DNA of 64,000 nucleotides from Pseudomonas laurylsulfatiphila (GCF_002934665.1 NZ_NIRS01000002.1:186001-250000); one strand, 5' to 3'; positions 48,783 to 58,340 are shown, numbered from the stretch's first letter. The notes: generated by a model from the sequence alone, not told the origin. Made by a program: numbers and translations.

Positions 48783-49123
48783 GCCTGCTATTGCTACTGG
48801 TGGCCTGCCTGCTGACCTGCCTGGGCCAGATCGCCCAGAAATATGCGGTGGAAAGCTGGCGCGGCGAACCTTCCGGGTGGATGGACAAACTGCGCTCGCC
48901 CTGGCTTTGGCTGGCTCTGGCTGCGCTGGGCCTGGGCCTGCTGGTATGGCTGCTGGTGCTGCAACGCCTGGAAGTCGGGGTTGCCTATCCGATGCTGAGC
49001 CTGAACTTCGTGCTGATCACCCTTGTTGCGCGTTTCGTGTTCCACGAAACCATCGACCGCCGCCACTGGGTCGGTGTGGCATTGGTGATCGGTGGCGTGG
49101 CTCTGTTGGGGCAACACGCATGA
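48779..49123 (+). CDS. arnE: Ara4N-lipid flippase subunit ArnE
   Basis: Small membrane protein of 114 residues with four helices of the SMR/EamA type. It pairs with ArnF to flip undecaprenyl-phosphate-L-Ara4[21 protein letters not shown] is typical of ArnE. Coupled by overlaps to arnT and arnF. Confidence 0.93.
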   Translation: MSLLLLLVACLLTCLGQIAQKYAVESWRGEPSGWMDKLRSPWLWLALAALGLGLLVWLLVLQRLEVGVAYPMLSLNFVLITLVARFVFHETIDRRHWVGVALVIGGVALLGQHA

Positions 49124-49521
49124 ACCGCAGGCGCGGCATCACCTTCGCACTGGGCAGCGTGTTGCTGGTCAGTGCCGCCCAACTGGGCATGCGCTGGAGC
49201 ATGAGCCACCTGCCATCGCCAGAACAGTGGCTCAGCGCGCACATCGACCTGACAGCCGTTGCCGTGGTGCTCGTGGCCATCCTCGCCTACGCCTTGTCGA
49301 TGCTGTGCTGGCTCGCGGCCCTGCGGGACCTGCCCCTGGGCCGCGCCTACTCGTTGCTGAGCATCAGCTACGCGCTGGTGTACCTGCTGGCCGCCAGTCT
49401 GCCGCTGTTCAGCGAAGCGTTCAGCCTTACAAAAAGCCTTGGCGTGGCATTGGTCATCCTCGGCGTCATTACCATCAATTCCCGACCTGCTCGTGCGCCC
49501 GAATTAAGGAGTGCCCCATGA
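49120..49521 (+). CDS. arnF: Ara4N-lipid flippase subunit ArnF
   Basis: Membrane protein of 133 residues with four helices, containing [19 protein letters not shown], the ArnF counterpart of the ArnE motif. ATG 49120 overlaps the arnE stop (ATGA), which decides the start over the longer open frame in which it is embedded. The end overlaps ugd by 4 bp. Confidence 0.93.
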   Translation: MNRRRGITFALGSVLLVSAAQLGMRWSMSHLPSPEQWLSAHIDLTAVAVVLVAILAYALSMLCWLAALRDLPLGRAYSLLSISYALVYLLAASLPLFSEAFSLTKSLGVALVILGVITINSRPARAPELRSAP

Positions 49522-50897
49522 AAATCAGTGTGTTTGGTAGCGGTTATGTTGGCCTGGTGCAGGCAGCGGTATTGGCGGAAGTCGGCCACGACGTGGTCTG
49601 CATGGACGTTGACGAGAAGAAAGTCGAACTGCTCCAACAGGGCCACGTGAGCATTTTCGAACCCGGCCTGGCCAGCCTGGTACGCGAAGGCCTTGACGCC
49701 AAGCGGTTGCAGTTCACCTGCGACGAAAAATTCGCCGTCCAGCACGGCGAGGTGCTGTTCATCGCAGTCGGTACTCCCTCCCGGGACGACGGCTCGGCGG
49801 ACTTGCGCTACGTGATGTCGGTGGGCGAAGCCGTGGCGCGTCATCGCGAGCAACCGGCGATCCTGGTGGAGAAATCCACCGTCCCGGTCGGCACCGGCGA
49901 CGCCTTGCGTGCACACATCGACAAATGCCTGCTCAGCGCCGGGCGGGTATTGCAGTTCGATATCGTCTCCAACCCGGAGTTCTTGAAAGAAGGTTCGGCC
50001 GTGGCCGACTGCCGGCGCCCGGACCGTATCGTCATCGGCTGTGAGCGCGATGAAGTGCGTGACGTGATGCGTGACCTGTACTCGCCATTCAACCGCAACC
50101 ACGAACGCATCATGTTCATGGACCTGCGCAGCGCCGAACTGACCAAATACGCCGCCAACTGCATGCTGGCGACCAAGATCAGCTTCATCAACCAGATCGC
50201 CGAACTGGCCGAACACCTGGGTGCCGACATCGAATCGGTACGCCTGGGCATCGGCGCCGACTCGCGTATCGGCTACCACTTCATCTACCCCGGTTGCGGC
50301 TACGGTGGCTCGTGCTTCCCCAAGGACATGCGCGCCCTGATCCACAGCGCCGAAGAGGCCCATTGCTCCAGCGACCTGCTGCAAGCGGTGGAAGCCATCA
50401 ACGAGCGGCAAAAGCACAAGCTGTTCGAGCGCATCAACGCGTTCTACAAGGGCGACTTGCGTGGCAAGACCTTTGCGGTCTGGGGCCTGGCCTTCAAACC
50501 CAATACCGACGACATGCGCGATGCACCGAGCCGGGTGTTGCTCGAATCGTTGTGGGCCGCCGGGGCGAATGTCCGCGCGTTCGATCCGGAAGCCATGCAG
50601 GAAACCCAGAAGCTGTACCCGGATGAGTCGAAACTGATGCTCATGGGGACGCCTGAGTCAGTCTTGTCCGGCGCCGATGCGCTGATCATCTGCACCGAAT
50701 GGCAACAGTTCAAGGCGCCGGACTTCGAGTTTATCCGCCAACGCCTGAACGCGCCGGTGATCTTCGATGGCCGCAACCTGTACGACGCGGACCGACTGGC
50801 GCGCATCGGTTTTACCTACTTCCCGATCGGTCGGGGTGAGTCGCGCAAGTTGCCGATGCCTTACCAGCAATGGCTGACCGAATCAGTGGTCGCTTAA
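49518..50897 (+). CDS. ugd: UDP-glucose 6-dehydrogenase Ugd
   Basis: NAD-dependent enzyme of 459 residues that oxidises UDP-glucose to UDP-glucuronate, the feedstock for ArnA. The N-terminal [19 protein letters not shown], the central [20 protein letters not shown] and the catalytic cysteine in [13 protein letters not shown] are all present. ATG 49518 overlaps the arnF stop and has AAGGAG upstream. Inclusion of ugd makes the operon self-sufficient from UDP-glucose. Confidence 0.96.
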   Translation: MKISVFGSGYVGLVQAAVLAEVGHDVVCMDVDEKKVELLQQGHVSIFEPGLASLVREGLDAKRLQFTCDEKFAVQHGEVLFIAVGTPSRDDGSADLRYVMSVGEAVARHREQPAILVEKSTVPVGTGDALRAHIDKCLLSAGRVLQFDIVSNPEFLKEGSAVADCRRPDRIVIGCERDEVRDVMRDLYSPFNRNHERIMFMDLRSAELTKYAANCMLATKISFINQIAELAEHLGADIESVRLGIGADSRIGYHFIYPGCGYGGSCFPKDMRALIHSAEEAHCSSDLLQAVEAINERQKHKLFERINAFYKGDLRGKTFAVWGLAFKPNTDDMRDAPSRVLLESLWAAGANVRAFDPEAMQETQKLYPDESKLMLMGTPESVLSGADALIICTEWQQFKAPDFEFIRQRLNAPVIFDGRNLYDADRLARIGFTYFPIGRGESRKLPMPYQQWLTESVVA

Positions 50898-50902
50898 ACG
50901 TC

Positions 50903-52495
50903 ATGCTCCCCCACTTGCGCCAACAGTCCCTCGCGCTGGGTCTGTTGGCGCTGATATTGTTCTGCGCAGGGATGTATCAGCAGCCGGCCATCGGCTTCGA
51001 TTCGCGCTTCGTGCTGTTCGCCCAGGAAATGCTGCGCAACGGACCGTCATTTTTTCCGACGACCTACGGCCAGCCCTACGCAGACTATTCGGGCCTTTCA
51101 ACGGTATTCATCTGGCTGCTTTCACTGCCGCTCGGCCAGGTCACCAGCCTGACCGCGTGGCTGCCGAGCGCCATCGCCGCAGCGGTCATCGTCACCTTGA
51201 TGTACCGATTGCTGGCGCCCTACTCCACGCGTTGGGCGCTGCTGAGCATCGCCCTGATGCTGCTGACCAACACCTTCATCACCGAAACCCGCGCCGTTTC
51301 CCTCGACCTGATGCTGGCGGCCGTCGCGTTCAGCGTGTTCTACCTGGGTTATGCCGCCGATCACTTCGCGGCACCGCGCCGCCGGGGCCTGATCTTTGCC
51401 TTGCTGATGCTGGGCTTCTGGATTCGCGGCCCCATCGGCCTGGTGATTCCTGCGGGAATGCTCTGCAGCTATTTTCTGGTCAACCGCCAATGGCGGCGGC
51501 TGTTTGTCTTCGGATTGCTGGCATCGGTGCTGTTGGCGATGTGTGTCGGTCTGTTGCTGTGGCTGGCCGACGTCAGCGGCGGCCCGGCCTTCTTGCAGGA
51601 CGTGATTCGCATGCAGTTCATGGGACGCATGGACGGCAGTGAAGGCTCCAACGAAGTGTTGTATTACTTCACCAGCTCGATAGGCAATTACGCACTGGCC
51701 TGGCCCTTGGCAGTGCTGGCGCTGGTGGCGGTCGCAGCTTCTGGTCGACAACAGTCAGGCCCGGCATTGCGCCTGACGCTGTACTGCGCAGCCGCCGGGT
51801 TGATCGTGATGGTCGGCCTTTCCGTCCCACAGGCGAAAAAGGCCCGTTACCTGCTGCCGATGCTGCCCATGGCGGCGATCATTGCGGCTTACCCGTTCTA
51901 CGCGGTGCAAGGTCGGCTGTTCAGTTGGCTGCGCGTATTGATGCAGGGCTTATGGCTGCTGATCCCGGGGCTGCTGATCGTGACCTTGCTGGTGGTACAG
52001 CGAAGATTCCCCGAAGACGTGGCTCACCTCGCTTCGTTGTTCATCATTCTCGGCGTGCTGCAAACGGTCGCCGTGGCAGCGTTCAAGCAACCCCGCTGGC
52101 GTGCACAGACTCTCGCTCTTTGCGCGGTCCTGGCACTGTGGTCGTTATACATCCTGCAGTTCGAGCCCATCCAGCGACAGCTTTACGACACCCGGACCTT
52201 CAGCCACGAAGCGTTCGAACTCGTGCAAAAAGACCCGGCCCCCCTGGTGATGCACGCGATGGGCAAGGATGCCAAAGCCATCAAGTTCATGGTCAACATC
52301 AATCAAGGCCTGCAACCGGAGTTCACCGATTCCCCCCAGGAACTTGATGCCCTCGAGGGTCCGGCGTGGCTAATGATGGACCTGAAGGTTTACAGGACAC
52401 TGCAAGGCACGGCTATCGGTGCCTTGCCACCCGTGTTGAGCGGGCGTTTCGACAAGAATGATTTCGTGCTGCTGCACCTCAAGTCAATCCCGTAG
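50903..52495 (+). CDS. ArnT-like GT-C glycosyltransferase family protein
   Basis: Membrane protein of about 530 residues with roughly 11-12 helices. The first periplasmic loop reads FDSRFVLFAQEMLRNGPSFF, which lines up with the ArnT loop [14 protein letters not shown] and keeps an acidic residue. KKARYLLPMLPMAAI matches the later Arn[16 protein letters not shown]. It starts 5 bp after ugd and is probably in the arn operon. ATG 50903 lacks a strong ribosome binding site. Donor and acceptor are unknown; it could add another sugar or modify another polyprenyl-linked substrate. Confidence 0.8.
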   Translation: MLPHLRQQSLALGLLALILFCAGMYQQPAIGFDSRFVLFAQEMLRNGPSFFPTTYGQPYADYSGLSTVFIWLLSLPLGQVTSLTAWLPSAIAAAVIVTLMYRLLAPYSTRWALLSIALMLLTNTFITETRAVSLDLMLAAVAFSVFYLGYAADHFAAPRRRGLIFALLMLGFWIRGPIGLVIPAGMLCSYFLVNRQWRRLFVFGLLASVLLAMCVGLLLWLADVSGGPAFLQDVIRMQFMGRMDGSEGSNEVLYYFTSSIGNYALAWPLAVLALVAVAASGRQQSGPALRLTLYCAAAGLIVMVGLSVPQAKKARYLLPMLPMAAIIAAYPFYAVQGRLFSWLRVLMQGLWLLIPGLLIVTLLVVQRRFPEDVAHLASLFIILGVLQTVAVAAFKQPRWRAQTLALCAVLALWSLYILQFEPIQRQLYDTRTFSHEAFELVQKDPAPLVMHAMGKDAKAIKFMVNINQGLQPEFTDSPQELDALEGPAWLMMDLKVYRTLQGTAIGALPPVLSGRFDKNDFVLLHLKSIP

Positions 52496-52574
52496 CAACG
52501 ACCGGGTGTCCGACTGCTAGAGTAGCGCTGACCTTGGGCTGATGCCGGCCCGATCGAATAAGGACATTCACGTC

Positions 52575-53753
52575 GTGACCCGTTACTCCCCCCTCATCCG
52601 CCGCCTGCTGATCTGCTCACTGACCATCGTCGTCAGCCGCGCCATCACCAGCCCGTTACTCACGTTGTTCGTCAGCGACAAGCTTGGCCTGAACCAGCAG
52701 GACGTCGGCTTGTTGCTCGGCATTGCGGTGTTCGTCGCCACCCTGCTCTCCCTCTACGGCGGCTACATCATCGATCGCTTCGAAAAACGCCGACTGCTTG
52801 TGCTGTCGATGGCGTCCAGCGCGGTCGGCCTGCTGTTACTGACCTTTGCCGAAAACCTCTACCTGACCACGATCACCCTGATCGTCACCGAAACCGCCTC
52901 GGCGCTGTTCCTGATCGGTTCGAAAGCCATTCTCAGCGACAACTTGCCCGTGGGCCAGCGGGCCAAGGCGTTTTCCTTGAGCTATACGCTCACCAACATT
53001 GGCTACGCTGTCGGGCCGATGCTTGGCGTGCTGATTGCCGGTGCCTTTGCGAGTGCGCCATTCCTGATCGCGGCGGCCATCGCTTTTTTCAGTATTTTCC
53101 TGATGACCGGCATTCCCGCGGATCCGGCCAAGGTACCTCTTGCCGGTCAGGCGCAGAGTTTTCTGAAAACCCTGATCACCCTGAAAAACGACCGCACCCT
53201 GATCATGTTCACCGCCGGTTGCCTGCTCAGCACCGTGGTGCACGGGCGATTTACGTTTTACCTGTCGCAGTACCTGCTGGTGACCAGTAATCCCCGGCAC
53301 ACCATGGAAATCATGGCCGCCCTGCTCGCCTGCAACGCCATCAGCGTGATCCTGTTGCAATACCAGGTCGGGCGTTTTCTCAAACGTGAGCAATTGCGCC
53401 AGTGGATTGTGGCTGGCACCGGCCTGTTCATCCTCGGCCTGATCGGTTTCAGCCTGGCGAACAGTCTGGTGAGCTGGTGCGTGGCAATGTTCATCTTCAC
53501 CCTGGGTGAAATCATCATTTACCCGGCCGAGTTTCTCTTTGTCGACACCCTGGCTCCGGAAGAACTGCGGGGCAGTTACTACGGCGCACAAAACCTTGCT
53601 GCGCTTGGCGGCGCGGTGAGCCCGGTGATTTGCGGCTTCATGCTGATGCACACCCCGGCACCGACGATGTTTTATGCCTTGAGTGCGCTCGCAGCACTGG
53701 GCGGCCTGCTCTGCTACCTGAGTGGCCGAAGGGGCCATTTAAAGCAAAATTAA
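52575..53753 (+). CDS. MFS transporter
   Basis: Inner-membrane major facilitator protein of about 392 residues with 12 hydrophobic segments. GYIIDRFEKRRLLVLSM is the conserved loop 2-3 motif, and the fold resembles MdtH/YceL-type exporters. GTG 52575 is chosen because AAGGA lies about 10 nt upstream; ATG 52542 is the alternative. It follows the glycosyltransferase by 79 bp on the same strand, so it may be the last gene of the arn transcript. The substrate is unknown. Confidence 0.85.
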   Translation: MTRYSPLIRRLLICSLTIVVSRAITSPLLTLFVSDKLGLNQQDVGLLLGIAVFVATLLSLYGGYIIDRFEKRRLLVLSMASSAVGLLLLTFAENLYLTTITLIVTETASALFLIGSKAILSDNLPVGQRAKAFSLSYTLTNIGYAVGPMLGVLIAGAFASAPFLIAAAIAFFSIFLMTGIPADPAKVPLAGQAQSFLKTLITLKNDRTLIMFTAGCLLSTVVHGRFTFYLSQYLLVTSNPRHTMEIMAALLACNAISVILLQYQVGRFLKREQLRQWIVAGTGLFILGLIGFSLANSLVSWCVAMFIFTLGEIIIYPAEFLFVDTLAPEELRGSYYGAQNLAALGGAVSPVICGFMLMHTPAPTMFYALSALAALGGLLCYLSGRRGHLKQN

Positions 53754-53773
53754 TGCACTGAAAGATCATTAAT

Positions 53774-53880
53774 ATGAATTTGTCAGTAGCTGGATTGAAC
53801 GGCACACTGTGCCTGTTCCTCCCCCAACAGTTGGAACACCTTCAAGGGCTTTCTGGGTTTCCCAGCTAAGCCCTTTTTTT
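53774..53880 (+). ncRNA. Possible small RNA or long terminator leader
   Basis: A short segment begins after an AT-rich TTAATATGA box (53768-53777) that could be a -10 element. It contains a CCAACAGTTGG palindrome and ends in a strong intrinsic terminator. The same bases can be read as a 31-codon ORF (ATG 53774 to TAA 53870) whose end overlaps the terminator stem, which argues for RNA rather than protein. I do not recognise the family. Confidence 0.3.
53844..53880 (+). terminator. Intrinsic terminator
   Basis: AAGGGCTT pairs with AAGCCCTT, an inner CTGGG/CCCAG stem extends the hairpin, and seven T residues follow. It ends transcription from the MFS gene or from a small RNA. Confidence 0.85.
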
Positions 53881-53914
53881 AGGTTCTTCACTGGCGGGAG
53901 GTCACACGATCCCT

Positions 53915-54015
53915 TGTAGGAGCTGGCTTGCCAGCGATGGTCGTTAACGATAACGCGTGTGAACTGAATAAACGCAGCGCACTGGAGTCCATCGCCAGCA
54001 AGCTGGCTCCTACAG
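53915..54015. repeat. REPIN, family A, copy 3 (101 bp)
   Basis: Same length and inner segment (GGTCGTTAACGATAACGCG) as the tandem copies at 33601 and 33724, about 20 kb away, with roughly ten substitutions. It sits between the terminator and the HPP-family gene. Confidence 0.93.
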
Positions 54016-54078
54016 TTCCCGCGATTGCGTGAAAAAAAACTTTTTTACCTCGATTTTTTTTGCCGGAGTTTTCTCGCA

Positions 54079-54786
54079 ATGCTTGCCCGCTGGTTGCCCG
54101 TCGCCATCAACACCCGCCCCACCGAATGGAGCCGCGCCGCCATCGGCATGGCCTTGGGCACGCTGCTCAGCGTCTGGCTCTGTAGCCAGGTGTTTGGCAT
54201 TGAGGTGGCCCAGCACCTGATCGGCCCGCTGGGGGCCTCGGCGGTGCTGTTGTTTGCCGTGTCTTCGGGAGCGCTCGCACAGCCCTGGTCGATTCTGGGT
54301 GGCTACTTGTGTGCTGCAGTGATTGCGCTGCTGGTGGCCCATGTGTTGGGGCGAACCCTGGGGAGCGCCTGTCTGGCGGCGGGCATGGCGGTGTTGCTGA
54401 TGTGTTGGTTGCGCTGCATGCATCCACCGGCCGGGGCATTGGCCCTGACCCTGGTGCTGGCGGATCCGGTGACCATTGCCATGGACTGGAAAGCCATAGA
54501 GCCGGTCATGCTCAGCGCAGCGACGATGCTGCTCTGCGCGCTTGCCTACAACAATCTGACCCGCGTTCGTTACCCCAAGGGCAGCAGCGAACCGGCCGTC
54601 ATGATCCCGGCCGATCACCCGCCAGTCGACAGTCAGGCCATCACCGCCGAAGACCTGAAACTGGCGCTGGCTGACATGGAAGCCTTCTATGACGTCACGC
54701 CCGAGGACCTCGAACAACTGATCCAGGCCAGCCAATTGCACGCCAAACGCCGCAGCGTCGCCGAGGTGTTCGCCCCGCGTCCGTAA
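54079..54786 (+). CDS. HPP-family membrane protein
   Basis: Membrane protein of 235 residues with four or five helices and the family motif LRCMHPPAGALALTLVL. Members include nitrite transporters in plastids and cyanobacteria, but many bacterial ones have no known role. The soluble C-terminus (about 175-235) is acidic and not a recognised domain. Start ATG 54079 follows CGGAG; an upstream extension reads through REPIN-flanking DNA. Confidence 0.85.
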   Translation: MLARWLPVAINTRPTEWSRAAIGMALGTLLSVWLCSQVFGIEVAQHLIGPLGASAVLLFAVSSGALAQPWSILGGYLCAAVIALLVAHVLGRTLGSACLAAGMAVLLMCWLRCMHPPAGALALTLVLADPVTIAMDWKAIEPVMLSAATMLLCALAYNNLTRVRYPKGSSEPAVMIPADHPPVDSQAITAEDLKLALADMEAFYDVTPEDLEQLIQASQLHAKRRSVAEVFAPRP

Positions 54787-54977
54787 GCCCCTGTTCTGGT
54801 GCAATGCGGTTCACTTAAGGATGAACACTGTATCCGTGGCGAGGGAGCTTATTGTTCGCTCTATCTCTTAAGTAAACAGCATTACTGTTCTGGAGGATCT
54901 TTTGCCGTGGCCGGGCGGTTCTGGCATCCTGCGCCTCCATTTTCCGACCCGGCCCGCCTTCTGGCACGCAAACCACC
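54787..54977. other. Leader region of the nucleobase permease gene
   Basis: A 191-bp gap. It contains a degenerate palindrome of another Pseudomonas REP type (GTGGCGAGGGAGCTT at 54837-54851), a small hairpin AACAG-CATTA-CTGTT (54875-54889) and paired ACTTAAG/CTTAAGT at 54813 and 54867. I see no gene and no riboswitch class I can name. Confidence 0.5.
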
Positions 54978-56441
54978 ATGACCGCCTCCGAAAAAGCCCC
55001 CGCGCCACGTAACAATGACCTGATCTACGGCCTCGATGACCGCCCGCACCTGACCGCCACCGTCTTCGCCGCCCTGCAACACGTGCTGGCGAGTTTCGTC
55101 GGCATCATCACCCCGACGCTGATCATGGGCAGCGCCCTGGGCCTGCAAAGCGAAATTCCCTATCTGATCAGCATGGCGCTGTTCGTCTCAGGCCTGGGCA
55201 CCTTCGTCCAGGCGCGGCGCTTTGGCCCGGTGGGTTCGGGCCTGTTGTGCCTGCAAGGCACCAGTTTCTCGTTCATCAGTGTGATTCTCAGTGCCGGCTT
55301 CATGGTCAAGGCCCGGGGCGGCGGCACCGACGAGATTCTCTCGACCATCTTCGGCGTGTGTTTTTTTGCCGCGTTCATTGAAGTGGTGTTGAGCCAGTTC
55401 ATCGGCAAACTGCGCATGCTGATCACCCCGGTGGTGACCGGGACGATCATCACGCTGATGGGGTTGTCGCTGATCAAGGTGGCCATGACCGACATCGCCG
55501 GCGGGTTTGGCGCCCAGTACCTGGGGGCTGCCAGTCACCTGGCCCTGGCGGCGCTGGTGCTGGGAACCATCGTGGTGTTGAACCGGGTAGACGTGCCGTT
55601 TCTGCGCCTGGGGGCGATTGTCATCGGCCTGACCCTCGGTTACGGGGTGGCCTGGCTCACGGGCCAGGTGGATTTCAACGGTCTGCCGGAAGTTCCGCTG
55701 ATGAGCGTACCGGTGCCTTTCAAGTACGGTTTTTCCTTCGATTGGGTGGCGTTCATTCCGGTGGCGGTGATCTTCCTCGTTTCGCCATTGGAGGCGGCCG
55801 GTGACCTCACGGCCAACTCGATGATTTCCCGGCAACCGGTCAAAGGCCCGGTGTACATACGCCGGATCAAGTCCGGCCTGCTCGCCGATGGCCTCAACTC
55901 GGCCATGGCGGCGGTGTTCAACAGCATGCCAATGGTGACCTTCGCCCAGAACAACGGGGTGATCCAGCTCACGGGCGTGGCCAGTCGTTACGTGGCGTTT
56001 TTCATTGCCGGTTTGCTGGTGGTGCTGGGCCTGTTCCCGATGATCGGCGCGGTACTGCAACTGATGCCCAAACCAGTGCTGGGCGGCGCGGAGCTGGTGA
56101 TGTTCGGCACCGTCGCCGTGGCCGGGATCAAGATTCTCGCCGAGGCCGGCCTGCATCGGCGCAACATGCTGATCGTAGCGATTTCCATCGGCATGGGCCT
56201 GGGGGTGGCCGCCGTGCCGGAAGTCTTGCGTGAACTGCCCAAGGCCCTGCACAACATTTTCGAATCGCCCATCACCGTCGGCGCGCTGTGCGCTATCGTT
56301 CTTAATATCTTCCTGCCTGAGGAGTTCATCGAGCTGGAAGAGGACGAATTCGATCCGGAGGCCTCCGTGCTTCAGGTGATGCAGAACCCCGATGTGACCA
56401 CCAGGGATGAACCCGCAAAGGCTGCGGTGGTCGCACCGTAA
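54978..56441 (+). CDS. NCS2-family nucleobase:cation symporter (uracil/xanthine permease type)
   Basis: Inner-membrane permease of 487 residues with about 14 membrane segments. Motifs are LQHVLASFVGIITPTLIMG in helix 1, GPVGSGLLCLQGTSFSFISV in helix 3 (in place of the usual QxH/NxG variants) and FNSMPMVTFAQNNGVIQLTG in the helix 9-10 region. It should import a purine or pyrimidine base such as xanthine or uracil with protons. The C-terminal acidic tail is typical of XanQ-like proteins. Transcribed alone or with the lipoprotein gene. Confidence 0.9.
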   Translation: MTASEKAPAPRNNDLIYGLDDRPHLTATVFAALQHVLASFVGIITPTLIMGSALGLQSEIPYLISMALFVSGLGTFVQARRFGPVGSGLLCLQGTSFSFISVILSAGFMVKARGGGTDEILSTIFGVCFFAAFIEVVLSQFIGKLRMLITPVVTGTIITLMGLSLIKVAMTDIAGGFGAQYLGAASHLALAALVLGTIVVLNRVDVPFLRLGAIVIGLTLGYGVAWLTGQVDFNGLPEVPLMSVPVPFKYGFSFDWVAFIPVAVIFLVSPLEAAGDLTANSMISRQPVKGPVYIRRIKSGLLADGLNSAMAAVFNSMPMVTFAQNNGVIQLTGVASRYVAFFIAGLLVVLGLFPMIGAVLQLMPKPVLGGAELVMFGTVAVAGIKILAEAGLHRRNMLIVAISIGMGLGVAAVPEVLRELPKALHNIFESPITVGALCAIVLNIFLPEEFIELEEDEFDPEASVLQVMQNPDVTTRDEPAKAAVVAP

Positions 56442-56507
56442 AACCGCCGGACGGGCTCAGGGGCTGAGCCGGTGGCGGTACAGCCCTTTTCAGATGAGAG
56501 CACGTCC

Positions 56508-56978
56508 ATGCGCAGCGTTCACGCGGTCCTGATTTCCCTCCTGCTCTGCCTGAGCGCCTGTTCCTCGCTGCCCAATCGAGACCCGCTGAAAATCAACGTC
56601 GTGGGTATCGAGCCCCTGCAGGGCGAGGGCATGGAAGTACGCTTTGCCGTGACAATCCGCGTGCAGAACCCCAATGACTACAACCTCACCTACAGCGGCG
56701 TCGCCCTGGATCTGGACATCAACGGCCAGCCATTCGCCTCGGGCGTCACCGATGAGAGGGGCGAGATCGGGCGTTTTTCCGACACCGTCGTGAGCGTGCC
56801 GGTCAGCGTTTCGGCATTTTCGTTCATCCGCCAGACCTATGGCATCAGCCAGATGAAAACCCTCAACAACATGCCTTACATCCTGCGCGGCAAGCTGTCG
56901 GGCGGGCTGTTCAACACGATGCGTTTCGTCGACAGCGGTACACTCAATCTGCCGGGATCGACCACTGGCAGCCGCTAG
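56508..56978 (+). CDS. LEA14-like (WHy domain) lipoprotein
   Basis: Lipoprotein of 156 residues with a lipobox at LLCLSAC (Cys about residue 17), followed by a single late-embryogenesis-abundant type 2 beta-sandwich (EVRFAVTIRVQNPNDYNLTY, VALDLDINGQPFASGVTDE). Such proteins are associated with desiccation or osmotic stress, but their bacterial role is not settled. Start ATG 56508 is chosen because it places the signal peptide correctly. Confidence 0.85.
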   Translation: MRSVHAVLISLLLCLSACSSLPNRDPLKINVVGIEPLQGEGMEVRFAVTIRVQNPNDYNLTYSGVALDLDINGQPFASGVTDERGEIGRFSDTVVSVPVSVSAFSFIRQTYGISQMKTLNNMPYILRGKLSGGLFNTMRFVDSGTLNLPGSTTGSR

Positions 56979-57005
56979 CGATAGAGGGTCAGGCTGGCGC
57001 TGAAT

Positions 57006-58022
57006 CTACTCGACGTCATTGAGAATCAGGCTGCGGTAATGCCCCGGATTTGACCCCGACCACTTGCGAAAGGCCTTGTAGAACGAACTGGTGTCAGCGA
57101 ACCCGAGCCGCGTGGCGATTTCGCTGAAGCTGATCGCCGGCTCGGCCAGCCAGACGATCGCCAGCTCCTTGCGCACGCTGTCCTTTAGACCTTGATAGGT
57201 TTGCCCTTCTTCGGCCAGCCGGCGGCGCAAGGTCGATGCCGACATGCACAGGCGTTGCGCCAAGGCCTCGGTTTCCGGCCAGTGCTCGGCCGGCAGGTGA
57301 CGCAGATCGTGTTTGATACGGCTGGCCAGGCTCTGCGGATCACGGTATTTCACCAGGATGTTCGCCGGCGCGAGGGCCAGGAATCGCTTGAGCTCTTCGG
57401 GGCTGCGCTTGATCGGCAGATCCAGGCAATCGGCGGAGAAAATCATCCGCGTACGCGGCCGGTCGAAACGCAGGTTCTCGGAAAACATCACCTGATAGTC
57501 ATCACAGAAATCCGGTTTCGAACAGCGCAGTTCAATGGCCAGAATCGGAATCCGCCGCCCTGCCAGCCAGCAGGCAACGCCGTGGACGATCATCCAGTAG
57601 GTGAAATAGGTGAAGGCCCGGCGTGGCTCCCTGTCGTCTTCGAGCAAGACGATTTCCGCCAGGCTTTGCTGACGCACCAACTGCGCCGGCAGGTGTTCGA
57701 GGATCAGCGACAGAAACGCCAGGCCGCCAGCCAGTCCCGCCGCCACGTTGGGTTGGAGCATGGCGCTGCGACACAGGAATGCGAAGCTGCCGGATTTGAG
57801 TTTGCGTGGGTCCATGCCAAAAAACTCGTCATCCCCACGCCGTGCCAGCAGCCGCCACAGGCGCGCATAAGCGGTGGCTGGAACCCGGGCGTCGGCGTTA
57901 TCCAACAGCCGCGGGTCGATGCCGACCTTGATCAACACCTCGTCCTTGTCGATGCCTGGTGCGCAGCTTTGCAACAGTGCTTCACGCACCAGTTGGATGG
58001 AGATGGTGTCTTTTTCCGACAT
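57006..58022 (-). CDS. AraC-family regulator with arabinose-binding-type N-domain
   Basis: Regulator of about 338 residues. The N-terminal domain (about 20-210) is the Arabinose_bd type found in OruR- and ArgR-like Pseudomonas regulators. The C-terminal HTH shows LCMSASTLRRRLAEEGQTYQ and ISFSEIATRLGFADTSSFYK. ATG 58022 and ATG 58061 are both possible starts; neither has a strong ribosome binding site. No obvious target is adjacent; the FTR1 operon is divergent but carries its own Fur-like box. Confidence 0.85.
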   Translation of the reverse strand: MSEKDTISIQLVREALLQSCAPGIDKDEVLIKVGIDPRLLDNADARVPATAYARLWRLLARRGDDEFFGMDPRKLKSGSFAFLCRSAMLQPNVAAGLAGGLAFLSLILEHLPAQLVRQQSLAEIVLLEDDREPRRAFTYFTYWMIVHGVACWLAGRRIPILAIELRCSKPDFCDDYQVMFSENLRFDRPRTRMIFSADCLDLPIKRSPEELKRFLALAPANILVKYRDPQSLASRIKHDLRHLPAEHWPETEALAQRLCMSASTLRRRLAEEGQTYQGLKDSVRKELAIVWLAEPAISFSEIATRLGFADTSSFYKAFRKWSGSNPGHYRSLILNDVE

Positions 58023-58132
58023 GGATTGCGGCAAGCCCTGTTCTTGTTCGAGTGGGGGCATATTAGCTGAAACCGCCCATTGAACGCAGATCCCCCTTGC
58101 TCGCGATGGACGTTCGGCCTCACGAGGGGGCA

Positions 58133-58250
58133 AGAAGATCAAAAGATCGCAGCCTGCGGCAGCTCCTACATTGACCGGGTACACCGCCAATATGGTGGAC
58201 GAACAAAAACCCCGTAGGAGCTGCCGCAGGCTGCGATCTTTTGATCTTCT
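58133..58250. repeat. REP pair, family C, perfect 37-bp inverted arms
   Basis: Arms 58133-58169 and 58214-58250 are exact complements over 37 bp with a 44-bp centre. They carry GTAGGAGCTGCCGCAGGCTG and extend into GATCTTTTGATCTTCT, as in the copy at 24145. Confidence 0.93.
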
Positions 58251-58321
58251 CCCACAGGAGGCGGCACTGATCTTCAGGATCGTTCAGCTTAGGTTCAGGT
58301 AATTGTCAATCAATACCATAT

Positions 58322-58340
58322 AGGAATGAATGTCATTATG
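58322..58340 (+). promoter_or_regulatory. Fur-like box before efeU
   Basis: AGGAATGAATGTCATTATG matches the 19-bp Fur consensus at 12 positions, with an almost complete right half. It is 41 bp before the FTR1 start, as expected for an iron-repressed operon. Confidence 0.6.

Noticed and set aside
54797..54977. Riboswitch controlling the NCS2 permease
   Set aside because: The paired elements are short, one hairpin matches a known REP type, and I could not fit a purine, xanthine or guanidine aptamer core.
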